NCBI GenBank assembly: GCA_033807695.1
Contig: CM066311.1
Location: 620,001 to 684,000, forward strand
Length of the DNA: 64,000 bases
From: Daedaleopsis sinensis
Lineage: Eukaryota > Basidiomycota > Agaricomycetes > Polyporales > Polyporaceae
Direction: 5' to 3'
Shown here one piece after another: positions 11,347 through 22,699 of the stretch (position 1 is the first letter of the stretch; each line of letters opens with the position of its first letter). The notes under the pieces were generated by a model. The model was not told where the DNA came from. It saw only the letters and a list, made by a program, of their open reading frames with translations, and made no database searches. The position numbers were made by a program, and so were the translations under genes.

Positions 11347-13680
11347 ATGTGGATCATGCCAGTGAGAGGAAAGTATCTGGTCTGGGCGATCACAGGTGCG
11401 TACTACGTCATAGCTGGTCGGCGGCGGGATTGTGCACGTCGCGTCTCTCTGACTTGCGCGCTCATGGGGACGAACAGCATGCTGCTGCCAGGGCTTTCTG
11501 CTGCTGGGTTACGACCAGGGCGTGATGTCTGGTATTGTGAGTACTCCTCTTCCGAAGGCCGTCTTCCCCGCGCACGCAGTCACCCGCAGAAGCGCTGAAA
11601 GGGTTACCTCGGGGCAGATTGGCGCGGACAACCAGTTTGGAAGAGATTTTGGCCATCCGAACCCTACAACACAAGGGACGATCGTAAGTTCGGCTAGCAC
11701 GCCTTCCGTCTATGGTACTGACCGTGCTTTGATCGAACAGGTTGCGATATATGTACGTGCACTCTTTCCTCGGAGTGCGCTTCGAAAGACTGACATCGAA
11801 GATTGTAGGATATAGGATGTGCGGTGGGTAGCCTTATCACGTTTGTGTGGGGTGAGAGCATTGGGCGGAAACGTATGATCATGGCGGGAGCGATTACTAT
11901 GCTGGTTGGAACGGTACGTCTGATCTACTAGAATGGAAGAGAAGGTTTTCTACTAATGCGTACTCAGGCTATCCTTACCAGCTCCACGACACTAGCTCAG
12001 CTTTACGTTGGTCGGATCGTTACCGGCATCGTGAGTTAATATCAGAAATCAGCACATGAACTTTGTCAGGATCTTAAAAGCGGTACTAAAACCACTTCCT
12101 CAGGGTAATGGATTCAACTCTTCGTCCATTCCTGTCTATCAGAGTGAGACATGTGGCGGAATGATTCGAGGCGCTCTGGTCTGCCTAAATTCTACAGTAA
12201 CTATCATAGGCCTTGTCATTGTGAGCAACGGTCACAACAAGACTCTTCCTCGTACTCTGCTCACACGATCGAAACAGGCATACTGGTTGGATTATGGGAT
12301 GTCTTTCGTCGACGGCCCAGTGCAGTGGCGTCTGCCTATAGGCAGGTCTCATTGTACACCTCCGGAGGACCCAGATATTCCAGCTGATGTACATCCCAGG
12401 CTTCCAAGCAGTGTTCGCACTCTTGCTTCTCGTGCAAGTTGCAGTCCTGCCTGACAGCCCGCGATGGTGCATGGCGCACGGACGCGAAGAGGAGGGCGCA
12501 CGGATTCTCGCGCTGCTCGAGGACCGTGACTCGCCCGACCATCCGGACGTCGTCGCGAAGCTCAAGGAGATCGAGGTCTCGCTCGCCCAGGAGAGCGCGG
12601 GCGGCCCGTTCCGGTACCGCGAGCTGCTGCAGGGCGGTCCGCTGGGCAACTTCAGGCGGATATGTCTGTGCATCGGGGTGAATGTCATGCAACAGTTCAC
12701 TGGGTGAGTACCGAGCTCCTTCTATGAGATGGAGAAGCTGACTGTGAGCCTCTGCCAGTGCGAATATGATCAAGTGAGTTGACGATGTTAGACTCAACGA
12801 AGACTCCTCACACTGACATTTGTCGACAGTTACCTCGCACCCGTTGTGTACCAGAATACAATGGGGCTCTCGCGGGACCTCTCGCTCATCCTAGGAGGCT
12901 TCACGGCCGTGACGTACATGTTCGCGTCCTTCATCCCGCTCTGGGTACGTCCTCTAACCATGATCCTCACGCGATTAGATTTACTGACCGAGAATCTAGA
13001 CCGTCGACCGCTATGGACGTCGCGCGTTGCTCATGACATCTGCCACGGGATTGTCTGTTTGTTATATTCTGGCCTCTATCCTGCTTTCCATTGGAACCAA
13101 AGGTGCAGCGTACGGCGCGACAGCCATGGTCTTCATCTTCCAGATATTCCTTGGTATCGGGTACCTCCCCATCGTAAGTACGTCACATCTGCCCGGTATC
13201 ACGGCGCTCATGTCCTTCGCGTCCGCGACAGCCATGGCTCTATCCCGCAGAGGTACGTTTCGTGAATCGTGACGGATATTAGTCGTTCTGACGAACACCG
13301 CACAGATCACGACGACGCGCATCCGCGCGCGCGGCTCCGCAATATCGTCCTTCTTCAACTGGATGTGCGTGTTCGCGGTGGTCGAGATGACCCCGCCGGC
13401 GATCGCAAACATCAACTGGCGGGTGTTCATCATCTTCGCGATCTTCAACGCGCTCTGGGTCCCGCTCGTCTACATCTTCTTCCCCGAGACGAAGGGCCTC
13501 GAGCTCGAGGATATCGACCACATCTTCGAGAAGGGGGGTATCACTGGCGGTGTGTGGGGAAGCCCGGGCGGGCGCACGGTCGAGCGGCGACGCATCGCGA
13601 GAGATGTGGAGGACGCAGAGAAGAACGAGAAGGGCGATGTCGATGTACAGGTTGAAGATAGCGCGGAGAAGAAATGTTAA
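11347..13680 (+). CDS. MFS sugar porter, with one unresolved frame break
   Basis: A 12-helix major facilitator of the sugar porter family. It starts MWIMPVRGKYLVWAIT and carries GFLLLGYDQGVMSGI, FVWGESIGRKRMIMAG, LYVGRIVTGIGNGFNSS, PVYQSETCGG, WRLPIG, DSPRWCMAHGREEEG, NVMQQFTGANMINYLAPVVY, DRYGRRALLM, PWLYPAE and the C-terminal signature PETKGLELEDIDHIFEK. About 13 introns are needed, leaving microexons of 12 nt (11741-11752), 15 nt (12759-12773) and 21 nt (13232-13252). The exon with WRLPIG ends near 12343 and the next frame resumes at TTC CAG (12378), but no GT-AG pair joins them in frame. This is a frameshift, an assembly error or a non-canonical intron. Substrate unknown; hexose or disaccharide uptake at the plasma membrane is the usual role. 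Confidence 0.82.
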
Positions 13681-13976
13681 GAGCGATGGATGCTCGGCGT
13701 GATTATGACGATATATGACGATTAGAATTTGTATATTGCATGATCTTACGGTCTTGTCCTTCCTCAAGCGGTGAAAGTTGCGTTAAAGTAGTAGATACTT
13801 TAACTGGGTAGGCCGGTTTCCTAAACTGTGGCTTGCGACTAGTATAGTCCTCGATGCATATGGAACACCTGTCAGGTTGTACATGAGGGCCTGTAACGTA
13901 ACCTTATACCACAATGCAGATGTGTGCACTTGCCAGCTCCTCCCATCATCTCCACTGCACGCCCTGATTTCAAGGG

Positions 13977-16227
13977 ATGTCGAGCACCGGTCACCACAAC
14001 TGCGCAGCCCTCCTGCCGGACAACAGCACGCGTTGCTCTTCCCGTCTACTCCCCGGGAAGCGCGCATGTGTCGCACACATCGCAGACTACGACGCCCTCT
14101 ACCAGCAGTACAAGGACGCCGCGACCGTAGCAGACGCACTACACGTCGCCGCACAGATCAAGCAAAGCGATGTACGCGCCCTGCCGCGTTCCGAGGTCGA
14201 CTCACGCATCGAGGACGTGGACGCGTATGTCCAGGCGCTGCAAGCGGAGAAGACGATGCGCGAGGAGCACAGCAGGCGGTTCATGGTCACGCGTGAGTCC
14301 AGACAGCGGGACGTCCGTGGAGGAGGGCTCTGAGGGTACGTGTGGGCGCATATAGCGGATCAGGGCCATCGCACGAGGCTGGAGAGGATCGAGAAGCGCA
14401 TGACGCATGGCCGGAACCTGCTGCAGACCCTTCACGGGCGAAAGCGGTATTTTTCGTCTCGTGTTCAGAGGCCTGAAGGCAGCAAGGTCGCAGATCCTGT
14501 TCAATCGGATACTTCGCGTGCTGCTCAGACGGTGGGAGCCTCTGGCATTTCTCAGTGCGGCGGACGCACGTCGAATCGGCATGGGCGAGAGATGGGAGAG
14601 GAGGAAGCGCGTCCTAGTCAGAGACAGAGACGAGATGCCGCCGTGACGGTGGGGCGTGCAGAAGACAGGCGGAAGAAGGGTAGACAGGGCAAGCGAGAGG
14701 GAGAGCGAGGCAGGGTCGTTGTTCAGCACGGGGAGGTGGGAGTCCATACAGTGGTAAGTACGTCGCTCCAGGAGATAGCTCGGCCAGATCCCCAAGGACG
14801 TATCGAGGATACGGGGGGCGCAGAAGGAGCGAACGCGAATGATCGTGGAGATAGATGGGCAGCAGAGGATTCGGGCAAAGCTGGCCAGTGCTCAGCGACC
14901 GCTGACGAACCCGAAGCCGTCGAACAAGCACTCGGTGAGCCTTGTTCTAGGAGTGCGGAAAACAGCAAGCGTTGACACTAGAGTCATAGATCAACCTGAT
15001 GACCATGCAGAGAACGAAGAAACACAATCTTGCTACAGCGGCACCGAACCTCGTAGCTGCGTGGCTCTTGCCCTTGGAGCTGCAGGAGAGCAACTTGAAT
15101 CGACGACAGATGTCGACGTCGCAGATCCTTGCGAGCAACCAGGACGCGTGGAAGCACCGTCGCCTTTAAATATATTAGCAAGTACGTCCCCCAAGGCCGC
15201 ACCAGCACTGGCCGAGGAACTCGAGTTCGAGCGACTTTTGGCGACGACTGCAGCCGATCTCCAGACATGTAGCGGGAACGGAGAACAATATGCGGACGAC
15301 AGTGGAGTTGGGTGGGCCGTTGAAATTGCCGGGGAGGTCGAACCTGGCGAAGTCTGCCGGTGCGCATCTCCCGGTTCTAGTGTGCCCGGAGCCGTCGAGC
15401 AAGCACTGCTTGGTGAGCCTTCTTCTAGCAAAGGGAAAAACATAATCAACAACAAGCGTTGACACTGAAGCGATAGATTCACCCGATGATCACGCTGAGA
15501 AAGAAGTGACACAACCTCATGGCAACGTCACCGATCCACCTCACAGGGGCATGCCAGCCCCTGATCTCGCCCCTGTGGCTGCAGGAGGTCAAGCGACGAC
15601 ACTGAGTACCGACGCCGCAGAGGCCTCCGAACAGCGAGAATGCGTTAGAGCACCTCTATCTACATCAATACAACCTATCGCCGACCCTAGAGCAGCAAAT
15701 TCAGCACACGCAGATTCTCCCCATGGAGATCGACTCGTCGTCACGAGGTCAAGACCAGCGAGCCGTTATACGATTAGGCCGCCTCGCATGCTACGTCGTC
15801 CGCCAGGACTCGTACAAGCCTTCCAAGCCGCATCCGTGCTGTGCGAAGATGCTATGGCGGTCAGATTCGTAGAGCCGGAAGGGGGTTTTGCCCCTGCTCA
15901 GAGTCGAGCTCGAAAACTCTCGTCCGTGCAAGGCGGCGTACCGTCTGAAGACGCTGTGAGGGTCACCCGCTATGGATCTATTCGCATCGAGCGAGAGCAG
16001 AGATCCTACGTGCGCGACGCATGCGACGTCGACCTCGAGCGACAAGCTATCCTGATCCCGTATGTGCAACCTTCGGAGCGTCGACAGCGTGGGCCGAGTG
16101 GTATACTATGTGTCTTGGTGAGTCTGCGATTTCGCCCGTGTGATATCGATGATAACTCTGTGTACTCACCGGATAGCAGGTTGTGATCGGTATCGTCCTG
16201 CTACTTCGAGTACTGACTGTGGTGTGA
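13977..16227 (+). CDS. CxxH-module protein with C-terminal TM helix (family member A)
   Basis: Not a family I can name. Five exons (13977-14292, 14356-14934, 14990-15412, 15477-16117, 16180-16227) sum to 2007 nt, 668 residues, with every junction in phase. Residues 1-40 hold C-x10-C-x10-C-x2-H-x3-Y. A helical stretch ends in SRRFMVT at a phase-1 intron, followed by PDQGHRTRLERIEKR. The middle is hydrophilic and low complexity. The last 20 residues (GILCVL then VVIGIVLLLRVLTVV) form one membrane helix at the extreme C-terminus, split by the last intron, so a tail-anchored topology is predicted. Exons 2-3 and 3-4 meet at duplicated sequence, with EQAL before each donor and DDHAE after each acceptor. 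The three Cys plus His could bind zinc. Confidence 0.68.
14914..15530 (+). repeat. Tandemly duplicated exon-intron-exon segment
   Basis: Sequence around the intron at 14935-14989 (exon end coding VEQAL, donor GTGAGCCTTG, intron core AAGCGTTGACACT, exon start coding DxPDDHAE) recurs around the intron at 15413-15476, 478 bp later. Both copies splice in the same phase, so the duplication lengthened the protein without breaking it. Confidence 0.75.
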
Positions 16228-17422
16228 GTCGAGGGGTGATGCGTAATGTTTCACGACGACCGTGACGCGTTATGGCCACGACTTGACAGTGCGTGCTAGA
16301 TGAGGGGCGGCCGGCTTCAATCCATTGTTTAAGCAGCATTTCAGGGAAATGTAGCTCTTCAATGGCGAGAACTGAGGAATAAGGAGCTCCATGGGAAGAG
16401 GCCTTCCAGTTGGGAGGAAGTCCGAGTATCCGAGTATCGCCGACATACGTAAGTCAAGCGCCCCACGGGAATCTCCGAGTTGAGCGCTACTAAGGATGGA
16501 CGCTCACAAAGCTCTTTTCCAAACATATCAACGTTAACCAACCTCCTCCACCGCCACTACTATGTACCTACCATCGGTATGATCTTGTATGGCGTTGCTA
16601 TGCAGCTACTGGGTATCGATATAGTGAGTCAGGAATCTCGAGGTGAGTACTCTACGCTTGCTACATGTCGTAGCCGCCCTGCCAGTGTGCATTTCAGTGA
16701 CGTGGTGGCATCGATTGGCAGATTCGTCTCGGGTTTTCACCACAAGCACCTTCTCAAACTGTACAGTGTATGCTCACTCATATATTGACTAGCAAGGCCT
16801 AGCAAACGCGGAGGTCTCAACACGTTCTGACTGTAATACTCTTCCGTGTATCTCGGAAACGCTCCCGATGTTCTCGGAATGCTAACAGTACGTTCTCTCC
16901 TGGACCCTGGTTCTCTCATTCCTCGCTCCAGGATCTCCTCCTCTGGTTCTCTCCAATGAATATCAATATCACCGCTTGCAGAGCTGATCAGGAATAGAAA
17001 TAGAAAAATGCATTCTTCGGCCGTCTAATGAACCCAACCCACCTGGTGTCCCGACACTAAAGGCCGCCGTGAGCGCTATTTCCAGCTCGGAGTTATATGT
17101 GGCTCATCCAGCTTTACAGACTCCCTGCGAGCAGTCCTGTACTGTTGATGAGAAATAACAACTTATTTCTGGAACGGACATGCAATGACCACATCAGAAC
17201 CTACTGGGGATGGCAACGCTATCCACTCTGACCAGCTCTGACCGTCACTTTCTCAGATTGAGAGGTGGATTCTCCATATTATACACGTGGCCTATGATTT
17301 ATTGATTACTCAGATGCTATCCTTTGCTTCGAGGCTTAGCGCTGGATCCTTGAGGGTATAAGTAGTCCACGATTCGCCCTCGGCTCTTCAGACTTCCACG
17401 ACCTCTCGACCGCTACTTAACT
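16228..17422. other. Intergenic, no gene seen
   Basis: Short open frames only, none recognised. The last 70 bp hold the promoter of the dehydrogenase gene. Confidence 0.5.
17357..17364 (+). promoter_or_regulatory. TATA-like box before the dehydrogenase gene
   Basis: TATAAGTA stands 66 bp before the ATG at 17423, a spacing that suits a fungal core promoter with a short leader. Confidence 0.5.
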
Positions 17423-18734
17423 ATGTCACCTCCGGCACAGCAGAAAGTCCTCTCTCTTGAGTCCAAATGCGGACAATTCATTGTCAAGACCATCGATGTT
17501 CCGAAACCTGGCGCAGGAGAAGTCCTTGTCCGGGTTGAGGCGACCGCGCTTAACCCCCTGGACTGGAAAGTCCAAGCACTCGGGATGATGGTCGAAAAAT
17601 ACCCGGCTGTCCTGGGCTTTGATGCTGCCGGTACGATCGTCGAGATCGGCCAGGACGTGTCATCGTTCGCGGTTGGCGACCGAGTGTGGGTCTGCATATC
17701 CTTGATGTCACAGCGTCCGAGTACTGACAGATGTTCTGCAGGATGGTGCAAGGACGGTATGACCCCGCTACGCTGTCGGTCCATGGCACGTTCCTCCAGT
17801 TCCTGGTCAGTCCTGCGAAGTTTACAGCAAAGGTGAGCATTCTTGTCTTCGGTAACAAACATGCGTGCCTCGTACTCATGCATGCATACAGATCCCAGCT
17901 TCGATTTCGTTCGATGCAGCTGCGACTATCCCCAGCGGTCTCGCCGCAGCCGCTCTTCCCCTCTACAACCAGAACGAGTCCGCGGCGTCCGCCAGGCTCC
18001 TCCCTTTTTGGGCTGAAGGCGGCCGCGGGAAGTATGCAGGTAGGCCCTTCCTTGTTCTAGGAGGAGCGAGCTCTCTAGGTCAATTCGGTCAGTTCAGTCC
18101 CGCCGTGCGCTTCGACCACGCGCTGACACAGTCGTCCCTCCAGCTATCCAGGTTGCGAACTTGTCCGGCTTCTCGCCCATTGTCGCTACTGCGTCGCTGC
18201 ACAACGCCGAGTTCCTCAAGTCTCTCGGCGCGACGCACGTCCTCGACCGCAAGCTCCCCGCCGAGGCGCTGAAGGCGGAGGCGACGAAGATCGCAGGCGG
18301 GCTCTTCGGCAACGTCTACGACGCCGTCTCTAACACGGACACGCTGGCCATCGGTTATGCGCTCACGGCGCCACAGGGCGACTTCATCTTCGTCCTGCCG
18401 GTGCCCGAGTACATGAACGCAAAGAGCGATTCTGGGAAGAAGGCGCATTTTGTGCACGGGCTGTTTATGAGCCCGGTGAACCACGCCGTGAGCGAGAGCT
18501 TGCTGGCGGCCGTTCCGCAGTTGATCGAGAGCGGCGACATCAAGGTATGTGCTCTATGTGAGTCTGCAGACGTGTGATCGCAAGGTCTCACAGCTCGCCT
18601 GCGTACCTTGTCAGCCTAACCGTGAGGAGAATCTTCCTGGAGGATTGCACGCCATTGTGAACGGGCTGGAGCGCTTGAGAAAGGATCAAGTCAGCGGCAC
18701 GAAGCTCGTCGTCAGACCACAGGATACGCTGTAA
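17423..18734 (+). CDS. Medium-chain dehydrogenase, enoyl-reductase/ToxD-like
   Basis: Starts MSPPAQQKVLSLES and continues with the GroES-like domain: VPKPGAGEVLVRVEATALNP, LDWKVQ and VLGFDAAGTIVEIGQDVSSF. After an intron in GDRV the frame resumes at MVQGRYDPATLSVHG, a position where the family has a short linker. The Rossmann part shows FLVLGGASSLGQ (glycine-rich nucleotide loop), then NLSGFSPIVATASLHNAEFL, SLGATHVLDR, VYDAVSN and GLHAIVNGLERLRKDQVSG near the end. No catalytic-zinc ligands are evident, as in quinone-oxidoreductase-like members. Proteins of this type act as stand-alone NADPH-dependent oxidoreductases, some of them trans-acting enoyl reductases of polyketide synthases, but no polyketide synthase is nearby. 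The substrate is unknown. Confidence 0.87.
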
Positions 18735-19538
18735 TGTCGTCTCGCGTTATACGTGCTGCCGCGAGGATATTTCCATGTCTTCGTCGCCACTCTCACGCTG
18801 TGCATCATTTTGTTCGCTTGATGAGGAAGGCCGAGTTAACCGCGCGCCGCTGCAACGCGAACGCCCGGGTCGGAAGCTCTGCATCGCCCTCAAGCTTCAA
18901 GTCCGACTGCGAGACATGTTGCAACGCGTACGCGTGCTTCTCGTACTGCAAGGAGCACTATTTCGGGCGTGGCAGACCGTCGCGGCGTGACAAGGACCCT
19001 TCCGTGCGCGCGGAAGCTTACCACTCAAGCTTTCCGTCGGCTTGCTGTACACGCGGATCAACCAATGGGCGATGTGCTGGTTCGAGTGGAACAGCGTATT
19101 CGACTGACGTTTCAGTCAGGGCTTACGGTAGCCACTGCTGGGGTCATCGAGCCGCTCGATCGCAGCTCCTGCCGAGCGTTCAACGTTCACTACTTGACAC
19201 TTTGTATAGGAACCATACACCCACGGGCTCCATCAAGAAGTCTCCGATGACGGCGTGACTGGGCGCATTCGAAGTCGGGGACTCTGAAGGCTTCACAGCA
19301 ATGGTATTTTTCTCCTATTTGGCCTATGTCCCTGGCCAAATGTTCGTTGCTCATCCATATCAATTGCTCCCAGGTTCTGACGCCGCTGCGTCGAAGCCAT
19401 CATCCAGGGCTGTGCTGCCGTGCTCTCGTATAAGGTCCTGATCGTGTTATAGTGGGGAGTTACCCGCACATCGCGTCCTCCCTCGTGCGTTCAACACGCT
19501 TCTCGATGTTCTTCGGAAGACTGATTATCCCCCTCTAG
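18735..19538. other. Intergenic, one doubtful ORF
   Basis: A frame open from about 18734 contains a Cys cluster (C-x2-CC-x4-C-x3-C-K-E-H), faintly like the CxxH module of neighbouring genes, but spacing and context do not match well and no exon structure follows. A TATA-like TATAAGGT at 19427 may serve the next gene. Confidence 0.35.
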
Positions 19539-20765
19539 ATGTTCGAGCTTCTACCTTTAACACGCCTAGGACTACTGTGGTCCCTTTGCTCCCTTCTTCT
19601 CGTGGATGATGTCAACGCAAACTCCCATCGCACCATTGACAATGCACTAGGAGACAACGTCACTGGAGTGGTGCCAGAATATATGCCACCAAACCTATGG
19701 AAGGACGGCGACACCTGCGGACCCAGTTGTATCGCGACTCCGGATCCATCGATGGCCCTTCATGGAACCTGGGCATATACCGATCACAGCCTTGGAGATC
19801 AGTCACGATATATAACGATACGATTCAGCGGGGTCGCCATCTACGTGTACAATATCATCGCGAACAACATCGCAGCCGCTGGCAACATGCATCCCATCAC
19901 CGACCTGTCCTTCGTCTTGGACAACACAACGGTCGGGAACTACACGGCTAGAGGCAACCCGCTTGCAATAACCCAGTATGACTACAACGTCAATGTGCTG
20001 AGCTATGAGGGCCTTGAAGACAAGGAGCACGTGCTGGAGATACACGCGGCGATGAGCCGTGCTACGGCAATGGTCCTATTCGACTATGCGGTATACACGG
20101 TCACTACCACCGACCCTCCTCTATCGGTCTCTCCGTCCTCCTCTCTTTCCTCACCCTCTCCCACTGCCTCCACACCGACCGGGAGCGGTCAGAGTCGCAC
20201 CGAGCGCTCTTCCCCTGCGGGCGCGACCATCGGTTCAGCCGTCGGAGGGATCGGAGCAGGAGTCCTCCTCACTCTGCTCACGGCGTGGCTTCTCCGCCGG
20301 CGACGCGCTCGGCTCGCTCTCAGCTCGTCCGTCGAGACGCACGCCGAGCACGCCGAGAAGAATGTCACTCCGTTGCCGCACAGCCCGCATACGACGATGG
20401 CGCACAGTCGGAAAAGCCGGGGGAGGTTCGGCAACCCCGGAGCTCTCGCGGCACCTAGCGCTTGGCATGCTAGTTCTCCCCAAGCCTTCGATACTACGAT
20501 CGCGGCAGCGGGAGGAAGCTCACACGCAGACATCGCCGCCGACGAAGCTCCTGCCGTACCTTCCTCTCTGTCCGGACGCGCGAGGTGGGACGACGCAGGT
20601 ACAGACTCAGAGTACACAGTGCATAGTGACGGGACCGCGACGCGCATGCGGACGAATATCGCGGTGCTGCGCGAGGAGGTATCGAGGCTCCGGATGGATC
20701 ACGTACTGCAGAGGGATGGTCAGGACCAGGAGCCTCCGCAGTACCAAGAGAGGGTGGTGGACTAG
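19539..20765 (+). CDS. Type I single-pass membrane protein, mushroom-specific architecture
   Basis: A single exon of 408 codons. Residues 1-28 form a signal peptide (MFELLPLTRLGLLWSLCSLLLVDD). The ectodomain to about residue 185 has many N-glycosylation sequons and looks beta-rich (YITIRFSGVAIYVYNII, DLSFVLDNTTVGNYT), reminding me of the galactose-binding-like ectodomains found in this class. A Ser/Thr/Pro stalk follows, then a membrane helix (GATIGSAVGGIGAGVLLTLL) and a basic stop-transfer R-R-R-R-A-R. The cytosolic tail ends with TRMRTNIAVLREEVSRLR and QEPPQYQE, a short coiled coil and proline-tyrosine motif that are frequent in agaricomycete paralogues. Its function is not known; a cell-surface sensor or adhesion role would be speculation. 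Confidence 0.8.
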   Translation: MFELLPLTRLGLLWSLCSLLLVDDVNANSHRTIDNALGDNVTGVVPEYMPPNLWKDGDTCGPSCIATPDPSMALHGTWAYTDHSLGDQSRYITIRFSGVAIYVYNIIANNIAAAGNMHPITDLSFVLDNTTVGNYTARGNPLAITQYDYNVNVLSYEGLEDKEHVLEIHAAMSRATAMVLFDYAVYTVTTTDPPLSVSPSSSLSSPSPTASTPTGSGQSRTERSSPAGATIGSAVGGIGAGVLLTLLTAWLLRRRRARLALSSSVETHAEHAEKNVTPLPHSPHTTMAHSRKSRGRFGNPGALAAPSAWHASSPQAFDTTIAAAGGSSHADIAADEAPAVPSSLSGRARWDDAGTDSEYTVHSDGTATRMRTNIAVLREEVSRLRMDHVLQRDGQDQEPPQYQERVVD

Positions 20766-21278
20766 GGTTGGAAGAAGTGATTCTTCGGGATGGCCATGGG
20801 TTCCCGGGGACTCGTTGCGTAGCCTCCGCTACCGTTTACACTACTACTAGTAGCGAAGCGTGTCAGACTCAGAAGCGGTCTGAGAGACCAGTGAGAGACC
20901 ATCGCGTTCTTGCGGAGGAGAGTCTTGGATCACCAAACAGATTACCAATCAATGGCATACATACCACGAGTCTGACATGAAACTTCAAGTAAGTAGCATG
21001 AAAGTGAACTTAGACTCGGAGACGGTTCGAACTTCAAGCTTCAACGGTGAGCGCTGAGCGCTGAGCGCCTGTTTGCGTGGGCTCCACGTGGATGCTGCAG
21101 CACAGCCGTCGATAGTTTGAGCGTCACAAGGCTTGTCCTGGAAGTTCAAGTGGGTCTCCACTGCCAGTGGCGACTGGCAACTAGTGGCAACTGCCATCGT
21201 CTCCATCGTCGACGATCATATCCTTCCGGCTGGATCACACTGCCAGGCATACTCTTCCTCTCATCGTACTTCAAAGGC
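20766..21278. other. Intergenic with short simple repeats
   Basis: No gene seen. Holds a threefold GAGCGCT-type 7-bp repeat near 21050 and a short imperfect repeat of GGCAACT near 21176-21196. Confidence 0.45.
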
Positions 21279-22302
21279 ATGCTCAAGACCTCATGTCAGT
21301 TTCGACCGGTCTCAGGGTGCCCTCGTCCAACAGCGTGGAACGTAGACGAGCTGCCGCTATGCAAAGTCCACCGAAGAGAGTATGCCGAGTCATACTTGAA
21401 GTACAAGAGGATTTCTACGCAGGCTATTAGGCTAGGCTCTCAGCTCTATCGCAAGAAGCTCCCGAAGCTACGCCCGGAAAGCGATATCGACCAAGTCCTC
21501 GTGGACGTTAGGACCTTCCTGGGTCTGATAAAGGTCGAAATGACGTTGCGGAGGGCGCACGAGCAGAGATTTCTCCTCGATCGTGAGTCTTATCTTGTCC
21601 GAACGAACCTTTCAGCGTTTTCATGTGCGGACGTTTGTGTATAGCGGACGAGCCGCATGCGCTGTGGGTCGAACGTCTCGAAACCCAGGAGAAGACTGGC
21701 AAAGCCTTTCTCGCCGAGCTCAATGCTGTTGTAACAGGTCGACTAGGTCTGCGACCTGCACAGGAGAGCGACTTCTATGCCTCACTTGCCATGAATCCGT
21801 TGATTCCGCGTGCCACCACATCGGTGCCTACCATCGTCAGGATAAGCGGCCTATTAGGCGCATGGTTTTACACTATCACGCTATTAGCGGTTTTCGTCGT
21901 CCCTCGCATTCAGGACACCCCGACGCAATGCGACTCCGGGATGTTGCATTGTTGTCAGACTTTCAAGCCCGTGGACGGCGATTCCGTGTCGTCTCCGCTC
22001 GACCGCCCCGGGATCGTCGTCCCAGGTTTGATAGTCGGTGTCGGAGTCACTTGTGCGCCCATCGTGGTCAATAGTACTGTGGCAGATGCACAGTCATGGT
22101 GAGTCGCGGGTCTGCACTCCTTTCGCTCTACAACGCGTAACTATGGACTCTGATAGCGACGGGATCGTTGCCTGCTGCGATAATACGGTGATTGGTACGT
22201 GGACACCCGCGCTTGGATTTTGTCGAATACATCTAAATTACTACTCCTCGGTCAGGTGGCCTCGTGCATCTGGATTGTCTCATCATCCCTGATGCAGTAT
22301 AG
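21279..22302 (+). CDS. CxxH-module protein fused in frame to a class I hydrophobin domain (member B)
   Basis: Four exons, 21279-21582, 21645-22098, 22157-22194 and 22256-22302, give 280 residues with all phases consistent. Residues 1-35 carry C-x7-C-x13-C-x2-H-x3-Y. The first exon ends RAHEQRFLLD at the family's phase-1 intron, and the second starts PDEPHALWVERLETQEK, as in member A. The same open frame then passes a hydrophobic helix (ISGLLGAWFYTITLLAVFVV) and enters a hydrophobin pattern: C-x6-CC-x32-C-x14-C-x5-CC-x12-C-x7-end, which fits the class I consensus. Alternatively, two genes abut: an ATG at 21791 with an in-frame hydrophobic signal could start a separate hydrophobin, leaving member B without its tail. 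The hydrophobin call is strong; the fusion is plausible but unproven. Confidence 0.62.
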
Positions 22303-22699
22303 ACGCATCCTCGCTCTCTGCTCTCTTGCTGTTTACTCTGCTCTCTCGCTACTATTGTTATCCACTAGCTCTCGCTCTCGCAATGCTCTATTAGATATAA
22401 CACTGCTCTCTGACTTAGCTGCGATCTCTCTGTTCTGTGCCGTATGTCCTTGGTATACACATGTCCGACCTAGCTGTCTCCAAGCCGTCCAAAGTAATCG
22501 AGGAACTCTGGCCAGTCCCATATTCAAAGGCAATCGTGCTTCCTTACTCGGCAACCCAACTTCGAACGGTGTGAAAACGGCCGTCCCAGCTCACGGGCGC
22601 TGCGCTGCGTCTATGTGCTACTCTCCAATCTCCTTGAATCCGTGACAGAGGACGGCGATCGCTCATATCCATTGCACTTTGCTAATTGTACCTTGCGCC
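22303..22699. other. Intergenic, no gene seen
   Basis: A leucine/serine-rich frame crosses it but is continuous with neither neighbour and has no recognised domain. Confidence 0.45.

Noticed and set aside
18734..19258. Plus frame with a Cys cluster and K-E-H-Y
   Set aside because: Looks faintly like the CxxH module, but spacing differs and the rest of the architecture is absent.
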